A DNA stretch of 54,787 bases from positions 1 through 54,787 of the forward strand of contig CAKXYI010000012.1 of NCBI GenBank assembly GCA_934899185.1. Reading direction: 5' to 3'. This document shows, in pieces, positions 23,793-33,784 of the stretch (position 1 is the stretch's first letter; each line of letters opens with the position of its first letter). Under the pieces are notes generated by a model, which saw only the letters and a list, made by a program, of their open reading frames with translations, did not search any database and was not told the DNA's origin. The DNA is from an uncultured Lachnospiraceae bacterium (GTDB lineage Bacteria; Bacillota; Clostridia; Lachnospirales; Lachnospiraceae). Made by a program: the position numbers and the translations under genes.

Positions 23793-25171
23793 TGGAAATT
23801 AGCGCACTGGATATTTTTGAAGAACTCCGCTTTATCTGGGAACTCCTTTTGGCAGAGATCCTTTATGCCTCCTGTTTTACCAAGAAGCGGACGGCTGGAA
23901 AATGGCTGCTACCGGTGGGCTGGCTGGTTTTTAGTCTGTCCGCAGAAATTTATGTGATTTATATATTGGATCTTACCAAACAGGTGTCGGGGCTTTGGGT
24001 CAATGTCGTAAATATTTTGTGGTACGTCCTTTTGTCTGCGGGAACCATTCTTTATATTTATTACAGTTTTGATCTGAGCAAGGCAGATGCCATGTTCTTA
24101 TGCGCAGGAGCTTACAGTCTGCAACACATCGAATATGTCACTATCAATGAAGTGATCGCACGCGGTGTTTGTAAGGTCCTTTTGACGAGGCTTTTGGAAT
24201 ATGGGCTGCTGTGCGCCTTTACGACCTTCCTTTTTTACGGTATTTTTTACAAGGTCTTTCATCAGAAACTGAAGGACAGCGGTGGGCGGATCTTTGAAGA
24301 CAATCCAAGCAATATCGCCTTTTGTGGTATGCTTTTTGTCATTGTCTATCTAGCGACTTTTATGTGTCAGGCACTTTTTGTGGGCAATTCCTATAACTAT
24401 GATCATGTGAATTTCCAGGGGGCAATGGTAGATTTTCTGATCTGCATCCTGCTTCTCTGGGTACAGCATGGAATTTTGCAGATCCGAAATATCAATCAGG
24501 AAAAGGAGATTGTGGAGCATCTTTTGTATGAGAGAAAGCGCCAGTACGAACTTTCCAGGGAAAACATTGAGACCATCAATCACAAGTGCCATGACCTCAA
24601 GCACCAGATCCGTGCCTTAGAGCATGTCAGCGAGGGTGAGCGCAGTGACTATATCCGGGAGTTGGAGGATGCCATCGGTATCTATGATGCTGTTGTCGAG
24701 ACCGGAAATGAGGTGGTAAATACCATCATCTCCGAAAAGACCCTGATCTGTGGCAGGCGTGATATCCGACTGTCCTGTATGGTGGATGCCAGTCATCTGG
24801 ATTTTATGTCAACACTGGATATTTATGCATTGCTGGGAAATGCTCTGGACAATGCCATTGAAAATGTCAGCAAGTACCAGGATACCAACAAGCGTATCAT
24901 CAGCCTGACCATCCGGGCAGTGGGGGATTTCCTCAGTATCCAGATCAACAATTATTGTGAGGAAAAAGTGGTTTTCGCGGACGGACTTCCGATCACGACC
25001 AAGCGCAACAAAGATTATCACGGCTTTGGTATGAAGAGTATGCGCCATATTGCAAAAAAATACGGCGGTTCCATGGCAACTTCAGTTGCCGATAATATGT
25101 TTACCCTGCAGATCCTCCTACCTATGCCGGCTGAATTTTTGCGCCTCTATAAAGAGGCAGAGGATCGATAA
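23789..25171 (+). CDS. GHKL-type sensor histidine kinase (AgrC-like)
   Basis: The protein has 460 residues, with two adjacent possible starts (23789 and 23792). About six hydrophobic segments fill residues 10-230. A cytosolic coiled region (NINQEKEIVEHLLYERKRQ) leads to the phospho-acceptor site (TINHKCHDLKHQIRAL, His likely in NHKCHD). The GHKL ATPase domain has NALDNAIENV and GFGMKSMRHIAKKYGG. The arrangement matches AgrC/ComD-like receptors for peptide signals, but the ligand is unknown. Confidence 0.88.
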   Translation: MMEISALDIFEELRFIWELLLAEILYASCFTKKRTAGKWLLPVGWLVFSLSAEIYVIYILDLTKQVSGLWVNVVNILWYVLLSAGTILYIYYSFDLSKADAMFLCAGAYSLQHIEYVTINEVIARGVCKVLLTRLLEYGLLCAFTTFLFYGIFYKVFHQKLKDSGGRIFEDNPSNIAFCGMLFVIVYLATFMCQALFVGNSYNYDHVNFQGAMVDFLICILLLWVQHGILQIRNINQEKEIVEHLLYERKRQYELSRENIETINHKCHDLKHQIRALEHVSEGERSDYIRELEDAIGIYDAVVETGNEVVNTIISEKTLICGRRDIRLSCMVDASHLDFMSTLDIYALLGNALDNAIENVSKYQDTNKRIISLTIRAVGDFLSIQINNYCEEKVVFADGLPITTKRNKDYHGFGMKSMRHIAKKYGGSMATSVADNMFTLQILLPMPAEFLRLYKEAEDR

Positions 25172-25204
25172 AAATGCTAAATATGTCAGAAATCGGTAAG
25201 ATGT

Positions 25205-25235
25205 GCCAGACCCATTGTGGGGTCTGGCTTTTTTT
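25205..25235 (+). terminator. Terminator after the two-component pair
   Basis: GCCAGACCC-ATTGTG-GGGTCTGGC, a perfect 9-bp stem, then seven T. Confidence 0.92.
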
Positions 25236-25289
25236 ATTATGGTAGGCATAGAAAGATTGAGCCAAAGGCTTAAAAAGGAGGAGGAAACA

Positions 25290-28200
25290 ATGAAGACAAA
25301 ACCATTTAGCAAAACAAAGTCCATTGTGACTTATGTTGTGTGTGGTGTATTGATCGTTGCGCTTGCCATCGGCAATTATTATGCATCTTTGTATAAAGAT
25401 CTGATCACGGTCTACACCAGTGGTTCTGACGTGGTAACGACAGATGAATCTGCAAAAGTCTGCCAGACCATTGAGGAAGAGGGCATGGTCCTTTTGAAAA
25501 ATGAGGACGGACTGCCGTTAAAAGAAGGTGCAAAGGTATCTTTGCTGGGACAGGATTCTGTAGACTTTGTCTATGGCGGTTCGGGTTCCGGTTCGGTGGA
25601 TACTTCCCTTGCCCTTAATTTAAAAGAGGCAATGGAGGCATCCGGTTTTGAAGTCAATGAAACTTTATGGGACTTCTATGACAGCGGTGCCGGCAAAGAT
25701 TATCGCAAGAGCGTGCCGGATGAGACCGGCGCAGGCGAGTTTGCCGTAAATGAAGTCCCGGCAAGCGTCTACACAGATGATGTGAAGGAAAGTTTCAAAG
25801 ACTACAATGATGCAGCCGTTGTTTGTATCGGACGTAGTGGTGGAGAGAGTGCAGATATCCCGACCGAGCCACTGGCAAGCGGATACAAATATCTGGAATT
25901 GGATCAGGACGAAAGAGATATGCTGACTATGGCTTGCCAGAATTTTGACAATGTCGTTGTACTTGTCAATGCCAACAATGCCATGGAACTGGGATTCTTG
26001 AATGAAGAAGCCTACAAGAATGTCAAGGCTTGTGTCTGGGTCGGCGGTGTCGGTCAGGAAGGTATCAAGGCGGTTGCAGAAGCACTTGCCGGAAAGACTA
26101 ACTTCTCAGGACATTTAGCAGATACCTATGCCTATGATTCCCTGAGTGCTCCATCTGCAGAAAACATCGGTGACTTTACCATCACTAACAGCAATGTGAC
26201 AAACGGCAACAAATATACTGTTTATTCTGAGGGCATCTATGTCGGCTATCGTTATTATGAGACACGTTACGAAGATGCCGTGATGGGAAGTGGAAATGCA
26301 GGCGATTATGACTACACTTCTACCGTACAGTTTCCATTTGGCTACGGACTTTCCTATACCGACTTCAAGTGGTCTGATTATTCCGTAGAGGATAAGGGCG
26401 ATACATACGAAGTCAGTGTGACCGTAAAGAATACCGGGGATGTGGCAGGCAAGGATGTCGTAGAAGTCTACATGCAGTCACCATATACCGACTATGACAA
26501 GGAAAACGGCATTGAGAAATCAGCCGTAGAATTGGTCGGATTTACTAAGACAGATTCCATCGAACCGGGCAAAGACCAGACCGTTACCGTATCAGTGGAT
26601 AAAGAAGTCATGAAAGCCTATGATGCCGCAAATGCAAAGACCTATGTGGTAGATGCCGGAGATTATTACTTTACGGCAGCAAGCGATGCACATGAGGCAC
26701 TCAATAATATCTTAGCAGCCAAGGGCTATACCACAGAAAATGGTATGGATGCAGACGGCAATGCGGATATGACTTATAAGACGACCGTAGATTCGCTGGA
26801 TAATACAACTTATGCAAAATCTACAGAAACAGGAAATGACATCACAAACCAGTTTGCAGATGTTGATATCCGTTACTATGACGATTCCTTCACTTATCTT
26901 ACCAGAAGTGACTGGAGTGGATCATTCCCAAGCACTTATGCAGAGGGAAACATGACGGCAAGTGATGCCTTGCTTTCTGATCTGCAATGGGATCGAAGCG
27001 ATGACGTGGTGAATGATGGAAGTTCTATGCCGGAATTTGAGAAGGATAGTGATAAAAAGGTATCCGATGCAAAGGATGCATCTTATGATGATGAGATCTG
27101 GTCAGAACTTGTCAGCGAATTATCCGCAGACCGTGCCATGCAACTGGTACGTCAGGGTGGATATGCAACCATTCAGGCAGATGATATCGGACTTCCGGCA
27201 ACCACAGATAAAGACGGTACTTCCGGTATTTCAGGCACACTGGTCGGTGGACAGAGTGCTATGGCATATCCGGTAGAAGCCGTGATGGCTTGCACCTGGA
27301 ATACAGATCTTTTGTATGAGATGGGACTCAGCCTTGGCGAGGACTCTATCAACACAGGCGTTGCCGGCTGGTATGCACCGGGTGTTGACATTCATCGTTC
27401 TCCGTACAGCGGACGTAACTTTGAATACTTCTCAGAGGATGGTTTTCTTTCCGGCCAGTTGGCAGGAAACGAGGTCAAGGGAGCAAGAGAAAAAGGTGTT
27501 ATCACTTATATGAAACACTTTGCTTTGAACGATCAGGAGACCAACCGTTATGGTGGTGCTATGTTTGCAAATGAGCAGGCAATCCGTGAAGTTTACTTAA
27601 AGGGATTTGAATATACCGTTACGATTGGCAATACCAACGCAGCCATGGCTGGCATGAACCGTATCGGTGCCCATTGGGTCGGCGCACACAAGGGACTTAT
27701 GACCAATGTGCTCCGCGGCGAATGGGGATTTGAAGGTATGGTCATCACAGACCAGGCTTCCGTACCGGCAATGTTCTATCAGGATATCGTATCCGGTCTT
27801 GCAGCAGGAACCGACTTGTGGCTGAATACCAACAAGAGTTACTGGGCACTGGATGCATACGCAGAGGAAGATGGAAGCACGACAGACTGGACATCTAATG
27901 CGACCGTTATGAACAATGTGGCACGCGCTGCAAAGAATGTGATCTATGCAGTTGGTACATCCAATGCCATGGACAGCGTTTCCGATGACGGAACGGTAGC
28001 AAGCCAGAAGGCACCATGGGAGATTGCACTGATAATCTTAGATATTATTGTCTTTGGTATTTGTGGACTTTTGATCATCTTGACCAGCATCCGTTGGGCA
28101 AAATATGCAAAGAGTCTGCCAAAGCAGGAAGAAGAAGGAGATGATATTGTGAAGAAGAATAAAGTTGTTGTTTTAGTGATCATCGCAGTGATCGTTGGTC

Positions 28201-28718
28201 TTTTGGTTGGTGGACTGGGCGTTAAGTTCCTTGGAGGATCCAAGTCTTCCGGCAATGCAGCAGGCGGGGCATCCGCAGATGATGCAACAACAGGTGCCAG
28301 TGTTTACATTTATGGTGAAGATAAGGAAAATTCTTATGGCGGAACGGATTATGACGAGTATCAGCTGACCTTAAATGAGGATGGCACTTATGAGATGGTC
28401 ATGACGGAAGCAACCTATGCATATAATATGCTTCTGGCTCATACTTCTGTAACGACTTATGGAACTTATGAAAAGGGAGACTCCTCTAATGGCGCAACCC
28501 CATGCACCTTGTCTGAGGCAAGCAGGATTGTTTACAATTCTTACTCTGATATTGGTGGCTACAACTTATCATACGATACCGACAGCATCGACGAATATCC
28601 GATCGAACTGCCGGGCGGTATCATGACAGAAAAGGAAGATTTCTTTGCACAGTATGGTGCTGAGAGAACGGCAGAATTGGATGATGCAAATCCAAGCCAG
28701 ATGTCTTTTGGAGAATAG
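25290..28718 (+). CDS. Membrane-anchored, domain-permuted glycoside hydrolase family 3 enzyme
   Basis: The protein has 1142 residues, with GGAGGAGG upstream of ATG 25290. TM1 is about residues 10-30. The domain order is reversed from most GH3 enzymes. The alpha/beta sandwich domain comes first (KNEDGLPLKEG, VVCIGRSGGES), then an Fn3-like domain (about 350-450), then the catalytic barrel (WYAPGVDIHRSPYSGRNFEY, KHFALNDQ). Asp821 in GMVITDQAS is the likely nucleophile; the motif is TDQ rather than the usual SDW. Two more hydrophobic spans (about 908-934 and 953-978) enclose a short charged loop, and an extracellular Ser/Gly-rich tail of about 160 residues ends the chain. It probably cleaves beta-glycosides at the cell surface. 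Confidence 0.85.
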   Translation: MKTKPFSKTKSIVTYVVCGVLIVALAIGNYYASLYKDLITVYTSGSDVVTTDESAKVCQTIEEEGMVLLKNEDGLPLKEGAKVSLLGQDSVDFVYGGSGSGSVDTSLALNLKEAMEASGFEVNETLWDFYDSGAGKDYRKSVPDETGAGEFAVNEVPASVYTDDVKESFKDYNDAAVVCIGRSGGESADIPTEPLASGYKYLELDQDERDMLTMACQNFDNVVVLVNANNAMELGFLNEEAYKNVKACVWVGGVGQEGIKAVAEALAGKTNFSGHLADTYAYDSLSAPSAENIGDFTITNSNVTNGNKYTVYSEGIYVGYRYYETRYEDAVMGSGNAGDYDYTSTVQFPFGYGLSYTDFKWSDYSVEDKGDTYEVSVTVKNTGDVAGKDVVEVYMQSPYTDYDKENGIEKSAVELVGFTKTDSIEPGKDQTVTVSVDKEVMKAYDAANAKTYVVDAGDYYFTAASDAHEALNNILAAKGYTTENGMDADGNADMTYKTTVDSLDNTTYAKSTETGNDITNQFADVDIRYYDDSFTYLTRSDWSGSFPSTYAEGNMTASDALLSDLQWDRSDDVVNDGSSMPEFEKDSDKKVSDAKDASYDDEIWSELVSELSADRAMQLVRQGGYATIQADDIGLPATTDKDGTSGISGTLVGGQSAMAYPVEAVMACTWNTDLLYEMGLSLGEDSINTGVAGWYAPGVDIHRSPYSGRNFEYFSEDGFLSGQLAGNEVKGAREKGVITYMKHFALNDQETNRYGGAMFANEQAIREVYLKGFEYTVTIGNTNAAMAGMNRIGAHWVGAHKGLMTNVLRGEWGFEGMVITDQASVPAMFYQDIVSGLAAGTDLWLNTNKSYWALDAYAEEDGSTTDWTSNATVMNNVARAAKNVIYAVGTSNAMDSVSDDGTVASQKAPWEIALIILDIIVFGICGLLIILTSIRWAKYAKSLPKQEEEGDDIVKKNKVVVLVIIAVIVGLLVGGLGVKFLGGSKSSGNAAGGASADDATTGASVYIYGEDKENSYGGTDYDEYQLTLNEDGTYEMVMTEATYAYNMLLAHTSVTTYGTYEKGDSSNGATPCTLSEASRIVYNSYSDIGGYNLSYDTDSIDEYPIELPGGIMTEKEDFFAQYGAERTAELDDANPSQMSFGE

Positions 28719-28730
28719 TGAGAAAATTGA

Positions 28731-28765
28731 AAAGGGTGTCGCTTACCTATGGCGATACCCTTTTA
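28731..28765 (+). terminator. Terminator of the anchored GH3 gene
   Basis: AAAGGGTGTCGC pairs with GCGATACCCTTT (one G-U), followed by TTATTTTA. Confidence 0.85.
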
Positions 28766-28938
28766 TTTTACAAAAATAATAACATAAGTACAAACGAATA
28801 ACTGCAAAATGATTTATTCTGACTTGGAAGGATAAATGCAATTTATGACGCAAAAAATGCAGATTGTGCCATAAAGATAGCAGGGGCGCGAAAACATGTT
28901 ATGATAACATCAACAAAGAGGATGAGAGGAAGAAGGAT

Positions 28939-31335
28939 ATGTTACAGTATCAGGAAATTATTTCCAAAATGACGCTGGAGGAAAAGGCATCCATGATGTC
29001 AGGGCAGGACACCTGGCGAACAAAGGATTATAAAGAGTATGGTATTCCTGCTATGTTTTTGTCGGATGGACCGCACGGACTGCGCAAGCAGGCAGGGGCA
29101 GGAGATCATCTGGGACTCAATGCTTCCCTGCCGGCAACCTGTTTTCCAACGGCAGCGACTATGGCGAACAGTTGGGATACAGCGCTTGGCGAAAAACTGG
29201 GCGAATGTCTGGGTGAGGAGGCAGCAGCCCTTGGCGTGAACATGGTACTGGGGCCGGGGCTGAACATGAAGCGGAGCCCACTCTGCGGACGTAATTTTGA
29301 ATATTTTGCAGAGGATCCCTATTTGGCAGGAAAGATGGCTGCGGCATATATCCGAGGCATCCAGAGCAAAGGCGTAGCAGCCTGCCCGAAGCATTTTGCG
29401 GCAAATTCACAGGAAGAGCGCCGTATGGCGATGGATTCCGTGGTAGATGAGAGAACTTTCCGAGAACTCTATACGACAGGCTTTGAGATCGCCGTTAAAG
29501 AGGGCAAGGCAAAGGGCATTATGACTGCCTACAATCAGATCAACGGCACCTATGCAAATGAGAGTAAACATCTGCTGGGCGACATACTGTATGGTGAGTG
29601 GCAGTATGACGGCATGGTCGTATCGGATTGGGGCGGAAGTAATGATCATGTTGAGGGCGTGCGACAGGGCTCTCATCTGGAAATGCCTTCCACCGGAAAG
29701 ATGGGGGCAAAGCAGATCGTTCGTGCCGTGCAGGAGGGACGTCTGGATGAGCAGAGTTTGGATCAGCGTGTAGATGAACTTTTGCGTGTCGTCTTTGCCA
29801 CACATGAGGCAACAGCACAGCATGAGGGCAAGGGATTTGATGTCAAGAAGCATCATGATTTTGCCAGATGCGCAGCAGCACAGAGCATTGTCCTTTTGAA
29901 AAATGAGGGAAAGATCCTGCCGCTTGCTAAAGAAAAGACACTTGCTGTGATCGGAGATTTTGCCAAGACACCGCGTTATCAGGGTGCAGGGTCTTCTCTG
30001 GTCAATCCGACCAAGGAACCGGAGAATATCTTAGACCTGATTGCAAATTATCCGATCAATTATCTGGATTATGCCAGAGGCTATGTACGCAACAAAAAGA
30101 CTGATGCGAGATTATTGGAAGAAGCAAAGGAACTGGCAAAGCGTGCAGATATCGTATTGCTTTGTGTGGGACTGGATGAGATCAGTGAATCGGAAGGTCT
30201 GGATAGGACCCATATGCGCATGCCGCAGGCGCAGATCGAATTGATTGAAAAGGTATCGGCAGTCAACAAAAATGTGGTGGTTGTCCTGTCTGCCGGATCT
30301 TCAGTGGAGATGCCTTGGGCAGACCGGGTGGCGGCGATCGTGCATGGTTATCTAGGCGGACAGGCAGGTGCATCGGCTATGCTGGATGTCCTGACCGGAG
30401 CGACCTGTCCTAGCGGAAAGTTGAATGAGACTTATGCTTACAGTCTGGAGGATGTGGCAAGCACTTCTTATTATCCGGCTATCGAGCGCAGCAGTGAGTA
30501 TCGCGAAGGTCTTTATATGGGATATCGCTATTTTGATACGGCAGGAGTTAAGGTGCGCTTCCCATTCGGCTTTGGACTCAGTTATACGACTTTTGTCTAC
30601 AGTGATCTGGCAGTCGATGGAGGTGGCGTGACCTTTACGATCACCAATACAGGCGAGTGCGATGGAGCAGAGATTGCCCAGATGTATGTCGGACATGAGC
30701 GCAGCCATTTGTTTGGACCGAAAAAGGAATTAAAAGGCTTTGCCAAGGTATTTCTGAAAAAGGGAGAAAGTCAGCAGGTGATGATCCCGTTTGATGATAA
30801 GACCTTCCGTTACTACAATGTAAAGACGGACGGTTGGGAAGTCGAGGGTGGTGCTTATCAGATCTACATTGGAGCCAGTGTGGAGGATATCCGCCTGCGC
30901 ACAGAGATAGAAAAAGAGTCTTCCGGGGCAGAACTTCCATACGATATGAAGCGCCTGCCTTCCTATGCGGATGGTCAGGTCAAGGCGGTATCCGATCAGG
31001 AATATGCCTATCTGTATGGACGCGATCTGCCGCCAGCCAAGTGGGATACTTCCGGTAAATTGGATAAAAACGATGCCATTTGCCAGATGTATTATGCCAA
31101 GTCTTATCTTGCCAGATTTATCTGCTTTATCTTGCGCAATATCAAGAAGGCAAGTGAGAAAAAAGGAAAACCAAACCTAAATATTTTATTTATTTACAAT
31201 ATGCCATTCCGTGGACTTTCCAAGATGACGGGCGGAGCCATGAATGAGGGCATGATTGATGGACTGGTGGAAATGGTCAACGGCAGAGGTTTGATTGGTC
31301 TGGGGCATTTTCTGGCAGCAATTTTTAAAGGATAA
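28939..31335 (+). CDS. Cytosolic beta-glucosidase-like GH3 enzyme
   Basis: The protein has 798 residues and starts at ATG 28939 (GAGGAAGAAGG upstream), which gives the family start (ISKMTLEEKASMMSG). The order is the usual one: barrel domain with KRSPLCGRNFEYFAEDP and KHFAANSQE, nucleophile Asp230 in VVSDWGG, alpha/beta sandwich domain, then an Fn3-like domain (about 570-690). There is no signal peptide. A C-terminal extension of about 100 residues (YYAKSYLARFICFILRN...) is not part of standard GH3 and looks helical. It may hydrolyse oligosaccharides after import. It is unlikely to be a simple duplicate of the upstream GH3, given the different domain order. Confidence 0.88.
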   Translation: MLQYQEIISKMTLEEKASMMSGQDTWRTKDYKEYGIPAMFLSDGPHGLRKQAGAGDHLGLNASLPATCFPTAATMANSWDTALGEKLGECLGEEAAALGVNMVLGPGLNMKRSPLCGRNFEYFAEDPYLAGKMAAAYIRGIQSKGVAACPKHFAANSQEERRMAMDSVVDERTFRELYTTGFEIAVKEGKAKGIMTAYNQINGTYANESKHLLGDILYGEWQYDGMVVSDWGGSNDHVEGVRQGSHLEMPSTGKMGAKQIVRAVQEGRLDEQSLDQRVDELLRVVFATHEATAQHEGKGFDVKKHHDFARCAAAQSIVLLKNEGKILPLAKEKTLAVIGDFAKTPRYQGAGSSLVNPTKEPENILDLIANYPINYLDYARGYVRNKKTDARLLEEAKELAKRADIVLLCVGLDEISESEGLDRTHMRMPQAQIELIEKVSAVNKNVVVVLSAGSSVEMPWADRVAAIVHGYLGGQAGASAMLDVLTGATCPSGKLNETYAYSLEDVASTSYYPAIERSSEYREGLYMGYRYFDTAGVKVRFPFGFGLSYTTFVYSDLAVDGGGVTFTITNTGECDGAEIAQMYVGHERSHLFGPKKELKGFAKVFLKKGESQQVMIPFDDKTFRYYNVKTDGWEVEGGAYQIYIGASVEDIRLRTEIEKESSGAELPYDMKRLPSYADGQVKAVSDQEYAYLYGRDLPPAKWDTSGKLDKNDAICQMYYAKSYLARFICFILRNIKKASEKKGKPNLNILFIYNMPFRGLSKMTGGAMNEGMIDGLVEMVNGRGLIGLGHFLAAIFKG

Positions 31336-31346
31336 AGGAGCAGAGT

Positions 31347-31913
31347 ATGAACGCAGTAAAGAATGCATGGGCAGGATTTGCCGAAAAACATCCGGGAGCG
31401 TCCAAGTGGATCCGCGAGGGTGGTTTGTTTGTGATCGTCAGCAATCTGATCACAGTATTAAAGTATTTGATGTTATTGTTTTTGCCATTGGCATTTGCCG
31501 GATTGCCAAAAATTGATTTTGGATTTCCGGGGATTGATATTACCCTGTTTGGAGAGACTTTCAAGTGGAATATTATCGGATATGATGCCCAGCACGGAGG
31601 ACTGCCATATTTTTGCGCTTATATGGTAGCAATGGTGCTTGGCGAATGCATCAACTTCCCGATTCAGAGAAGTTTTGTATTCCGCAGTAAGGGAAATATC
31701 TGGTATCAGGGATTGTGGTACCTGATCGCATTTTGTATCGTTACCTGTATCGTCAACTCCATCAACTGTATCTGGGTTGCAGTGGCAGCACTCTTTGTGC
31801 CGGATTGGCTTTACAATATTGGAACGACCGTCTTAAACGGCGGTGTTTCCATGGTGGTATTCTTCTTCGTGAATAAGATTATCTTCCCGGAGGGAGAAGC
31901 CACGAATAACTAA
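31347..31913 (+). CDS. GtrA-like membrane protein
   Basis: The protein has 188 residues and starts 11 bases after the GH3 stop (AAAGGAGCAG upstream), so the two are probably cotranscribed. There are four hydrophobic spans. FPIQRSFVFRSKG matches the conserved loop of GtrA-like proteins, which help move lipid-linked sugars across the membrane or work with glycosyltransferases in surface glycan assembly. The substrate and partner enzyme are not in view. The loop between TM1 and TM2 is longer than in most GtrA proteins. Confidence 0.7.
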   Translation: MNAVKNAWAGFAEKHPGASKWIREGGLFVIVSNLITVLKYLMLLFLPLAFAGLPKIDFGFPGIDITLFGETFKWNIIGYDAQHGGLPYFCAYMVAMVLGECINFPIQRSFVFRSKGNIWYQGLWYLIAFCIVTCIVNSINCIWVAVAALFVPDWLYNIGTTVLNGGVSMVVFFFVNKIIFPEGEATNN

Positions 31914-31943
31914 GTTTTTTTCATTAAATCCTTTCCTTATATA

Positions 31944-31975
31944 GGGCGGTATCTTCGGATACTGCCCATTTTTGT
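31944..31975 (+). terminator. Terminator of the GH3-gtrA operon
   Basis: GGGCGGTATC-TTCG-GATACTGCCC, a 10-bp stem with a TTCG tetraloop and one G-U, then ATTTTTG. Confidence 0.88.
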
Positions 31976-32017
31976 TGTGGTGATGAGGAAATACACGTAT
32001 AAATTTCCTACGAAATA

Positions 32018-32046
32018 TTGCGAAAATACAGGCAATATCGTATGAT
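32018..32046 (+). promoter_or_regulatory. Promoter of the chemoreceptor gene
   Basis: TTGCGA (32018-32023), 17 bp, TATGAT (32041-32046). It looks like sigma-A, not the flagellar sigma factor. Confidence 0.65.
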
Positions 32047-32093
32047 ATGTGCATGAAACTTTTGGATAAAACGAGTCAAAAAGAGGGGTTAGT

Positions 32094-33569
32094 ATGACAT
32101 TACAGGAAAAGCAGTTAGGAGAAAAGAACCGTACGGGATTTATTGTCGGAATGATCATCACAGGAGCACTCCTGATATCGTCCTTTACGGGCATGATAGA
32201 TGTAGGCTTTGATGCCAAGGGTATCGCTGCACTTTTTGCAGGGGTGCTAGCCATGGTGGTACAGGTGATTGCTTATCAAAAGTTTAAGTATCAGGATATT
32301 TTCTATCATTTCAGTTGTTATTCTGTTTTCCTTTATTACGTGATCGAATTGTTTACAGGCGGTATTTTTATGCGCTATGTAGTTGTATTTCCGATCGCGG
32401 TCTTGGTCCTCATGTATCGCAAGGTCAAACTGGTCAAGGTAGGATCCTTCTTTGCCATTGCCAGCAATATCGCATTTGATATTTTTTATGCCATGCATTA
32501 CGGCTTGAGTGGGATGCAGGAAGATGTGGGCTATCAGTTGGCAGCGATCGTTGTTGCCGCAGCATCAGAACTCTTAGTCTGCGCGCAATGGGAAAGACAT
32601 CAGACGGAGACCTATGAGGAAATCCAGGAGCGCACGGCAAGACAGGCAAATATTGCAAAAGAGATCATGGAACATTCCGAGGAACTGACAGAGCAGTTTG
32701 ATCAGGCAATGGATGTCTCCCGGATGTTAAATGAGAGCATGGATAGCAGTCATACTTCGGTCAATGAGATCGCAGACAGTACAAGACTTACGGCAGAAGC
32801 CATTGAGTCGCAGACAGCCCAGACTATGGATATCCAGAATATTCTGGAAAAGGTAGAAGAACAGGCGCACCGGATGAATGATCTGTCGCAGACGACCGCA
32901 CAGGCGGTAGAAGAGGGCGTTAATCTGGTCAATGCATTGGAAGAACAGGCAAAGGTGATCGCTTCCGTCAATCGTGAGGCAAGTGCTTCTACCAACAATC
33001 TGAACGACCGCATCAAGGAAGTGGATGCCATTACAGAGACCATTCTTGGTATTTCTTCCCAGACCAATCTTCTGGCACTCAATGCATCGATCGAGGCGGC
33101 AAGAGCAGGAGAAGCAGGCAAGGGATTTGCGGTTGTGGCAGATGAGATCCGCAAACTTTCCGAGGAGACCAAGGAAGCAACGGAGCAGATTGGTGCCATC
33201 ATCAGCAAACTGACGACAGAAGTCGGTGTGGCAACGCAGAGCATGACAAAATCAACGGATTATGCAGAACGACAGAATGAAAAGATCTTATCTACAGGAG
33301 ATAAGTTAAATAGCATCCAGACCAATACCCAGGAACTCAATGAGAGTGTCAGTCATGTGACGACTTCCGTGGAGCAGGTACTGACAGCAAATACAAAGAT
33401 TACGGACAGCATTGCCAATTTATCCGCCACATCACAGGAAGTAGCGGCATCTTCGGACAATGCTTTATCACTCAGTGATCACAGCATGGCGACGTTACAG
33501 GATATGAACCGCAATCTGGAAAAGATAGCACAGATCTCACAGGCGATGCGGGAAGCAGCGCAGGAATAG
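32094..33569 (+). CDS. Methyl-accepting chemotaxis protein with multispan N-terminus
   Basis: The protein has 491 residues. About five or six hydrophobic segments fill residues 15-170, with no sizeable extracellular sensor domain and no clear HAMP. A long coiled coil follows, with the kinase-control hairpin [22 protein letters not shown] near residue 325. Heptad-rich flanks carry likely methylation sites ([12 protein letters not shown]). Such receptors sense membrane state or bind ligands within the membrane. No other chemotaxis or flagellar gene is in the window. Confidence 0.9.
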   Translation: MTLQEKQLGEKNRTGFIVGMIITGALLISSFTGMIDVGFDAKGIAALFAGVLAMVVQVIAYQKFKYQDIFYHFSCYSVFLYYVIELFTGGIFMRYVVVFPIAVLVLMYRKVKLVKVGSFFAIASNIAFDIFYAMHYGLSGMQEDVGYQLAAIVVAAASELLVCAQWERHQTETYEEIQERTARQANIAKEIMEHSEELTEQFDQAMDVSRMLNESMDSSHTSVNEIADSTRLTAEAIESQTAQTMDIQNILEKVEEQAHRMNDLSQTTAQAVEEGVNLVNALEEQAKVIASVNREASASTNNLNDRIKEVDAITETILGISSQTNLLALNASIEAARAGEAGKGFAVVADEIRKLSEETKEATEQIGAIISKLTTEVGVATQSMTKSTDYAERQNEKILSTGDKLNSIQTNTQELNESVSHVTTSVEQVLTANTKITDSIANLSATSQEVAASSDNALSLSDHSMATLQDMNRNLEKIAQISQAMREAAQE

Positions 33570-33589
33570 CAGTTTTTTGAAATAGGACG

Positions 33590-33633
33590 GATACGAAAGT
33601 TACAGAAAATGTAACTCTCGTATCTGTTTTTTT
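33590..33633 (+). terminator. Terminator of the chemoreceptor gene
   Basis: GATACGAAAGTTACA pairs with TGTAACTCTCGTATC (one mismatch), followed by a run of seven T after TG. Confidence 0.85.
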
Positions 33634-33668
33634 GTGCATAAAAATCCATTTTTTATGCAATCTTCTTA

Positions 33669-33697
33669 TTGAAATGCATATGTAAATACTTTATTAT
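33669..33697 (+). promoter_or_regulatory. leuB promoter
   Basis: TTGAAA (33669-33674), 17 bp, TATTAT (33692-33697). Confidence 0.65.
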
Positions 33698-33706
33698 AGT
33701 AAAGTA
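33687..33706. promoter_or_regulatory. Palindrome over the leuB -10 element
   Basis: TACTTTA-TTATAG-TAAAGTA has perfect 7-bp arms and covers the -10 box and transcription start, a typical repressor position. The regulator is unknown; a branched-chain amino acid sensor would fit. Confidence 0.5.
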
Positions 33707-33784
33707 TAGAATCTTCTATGAAATGTGTTGTTTTTGCCACACAATATAGGAGGTGTGCTCGGGATAAGGAGGACATAAAATAAT

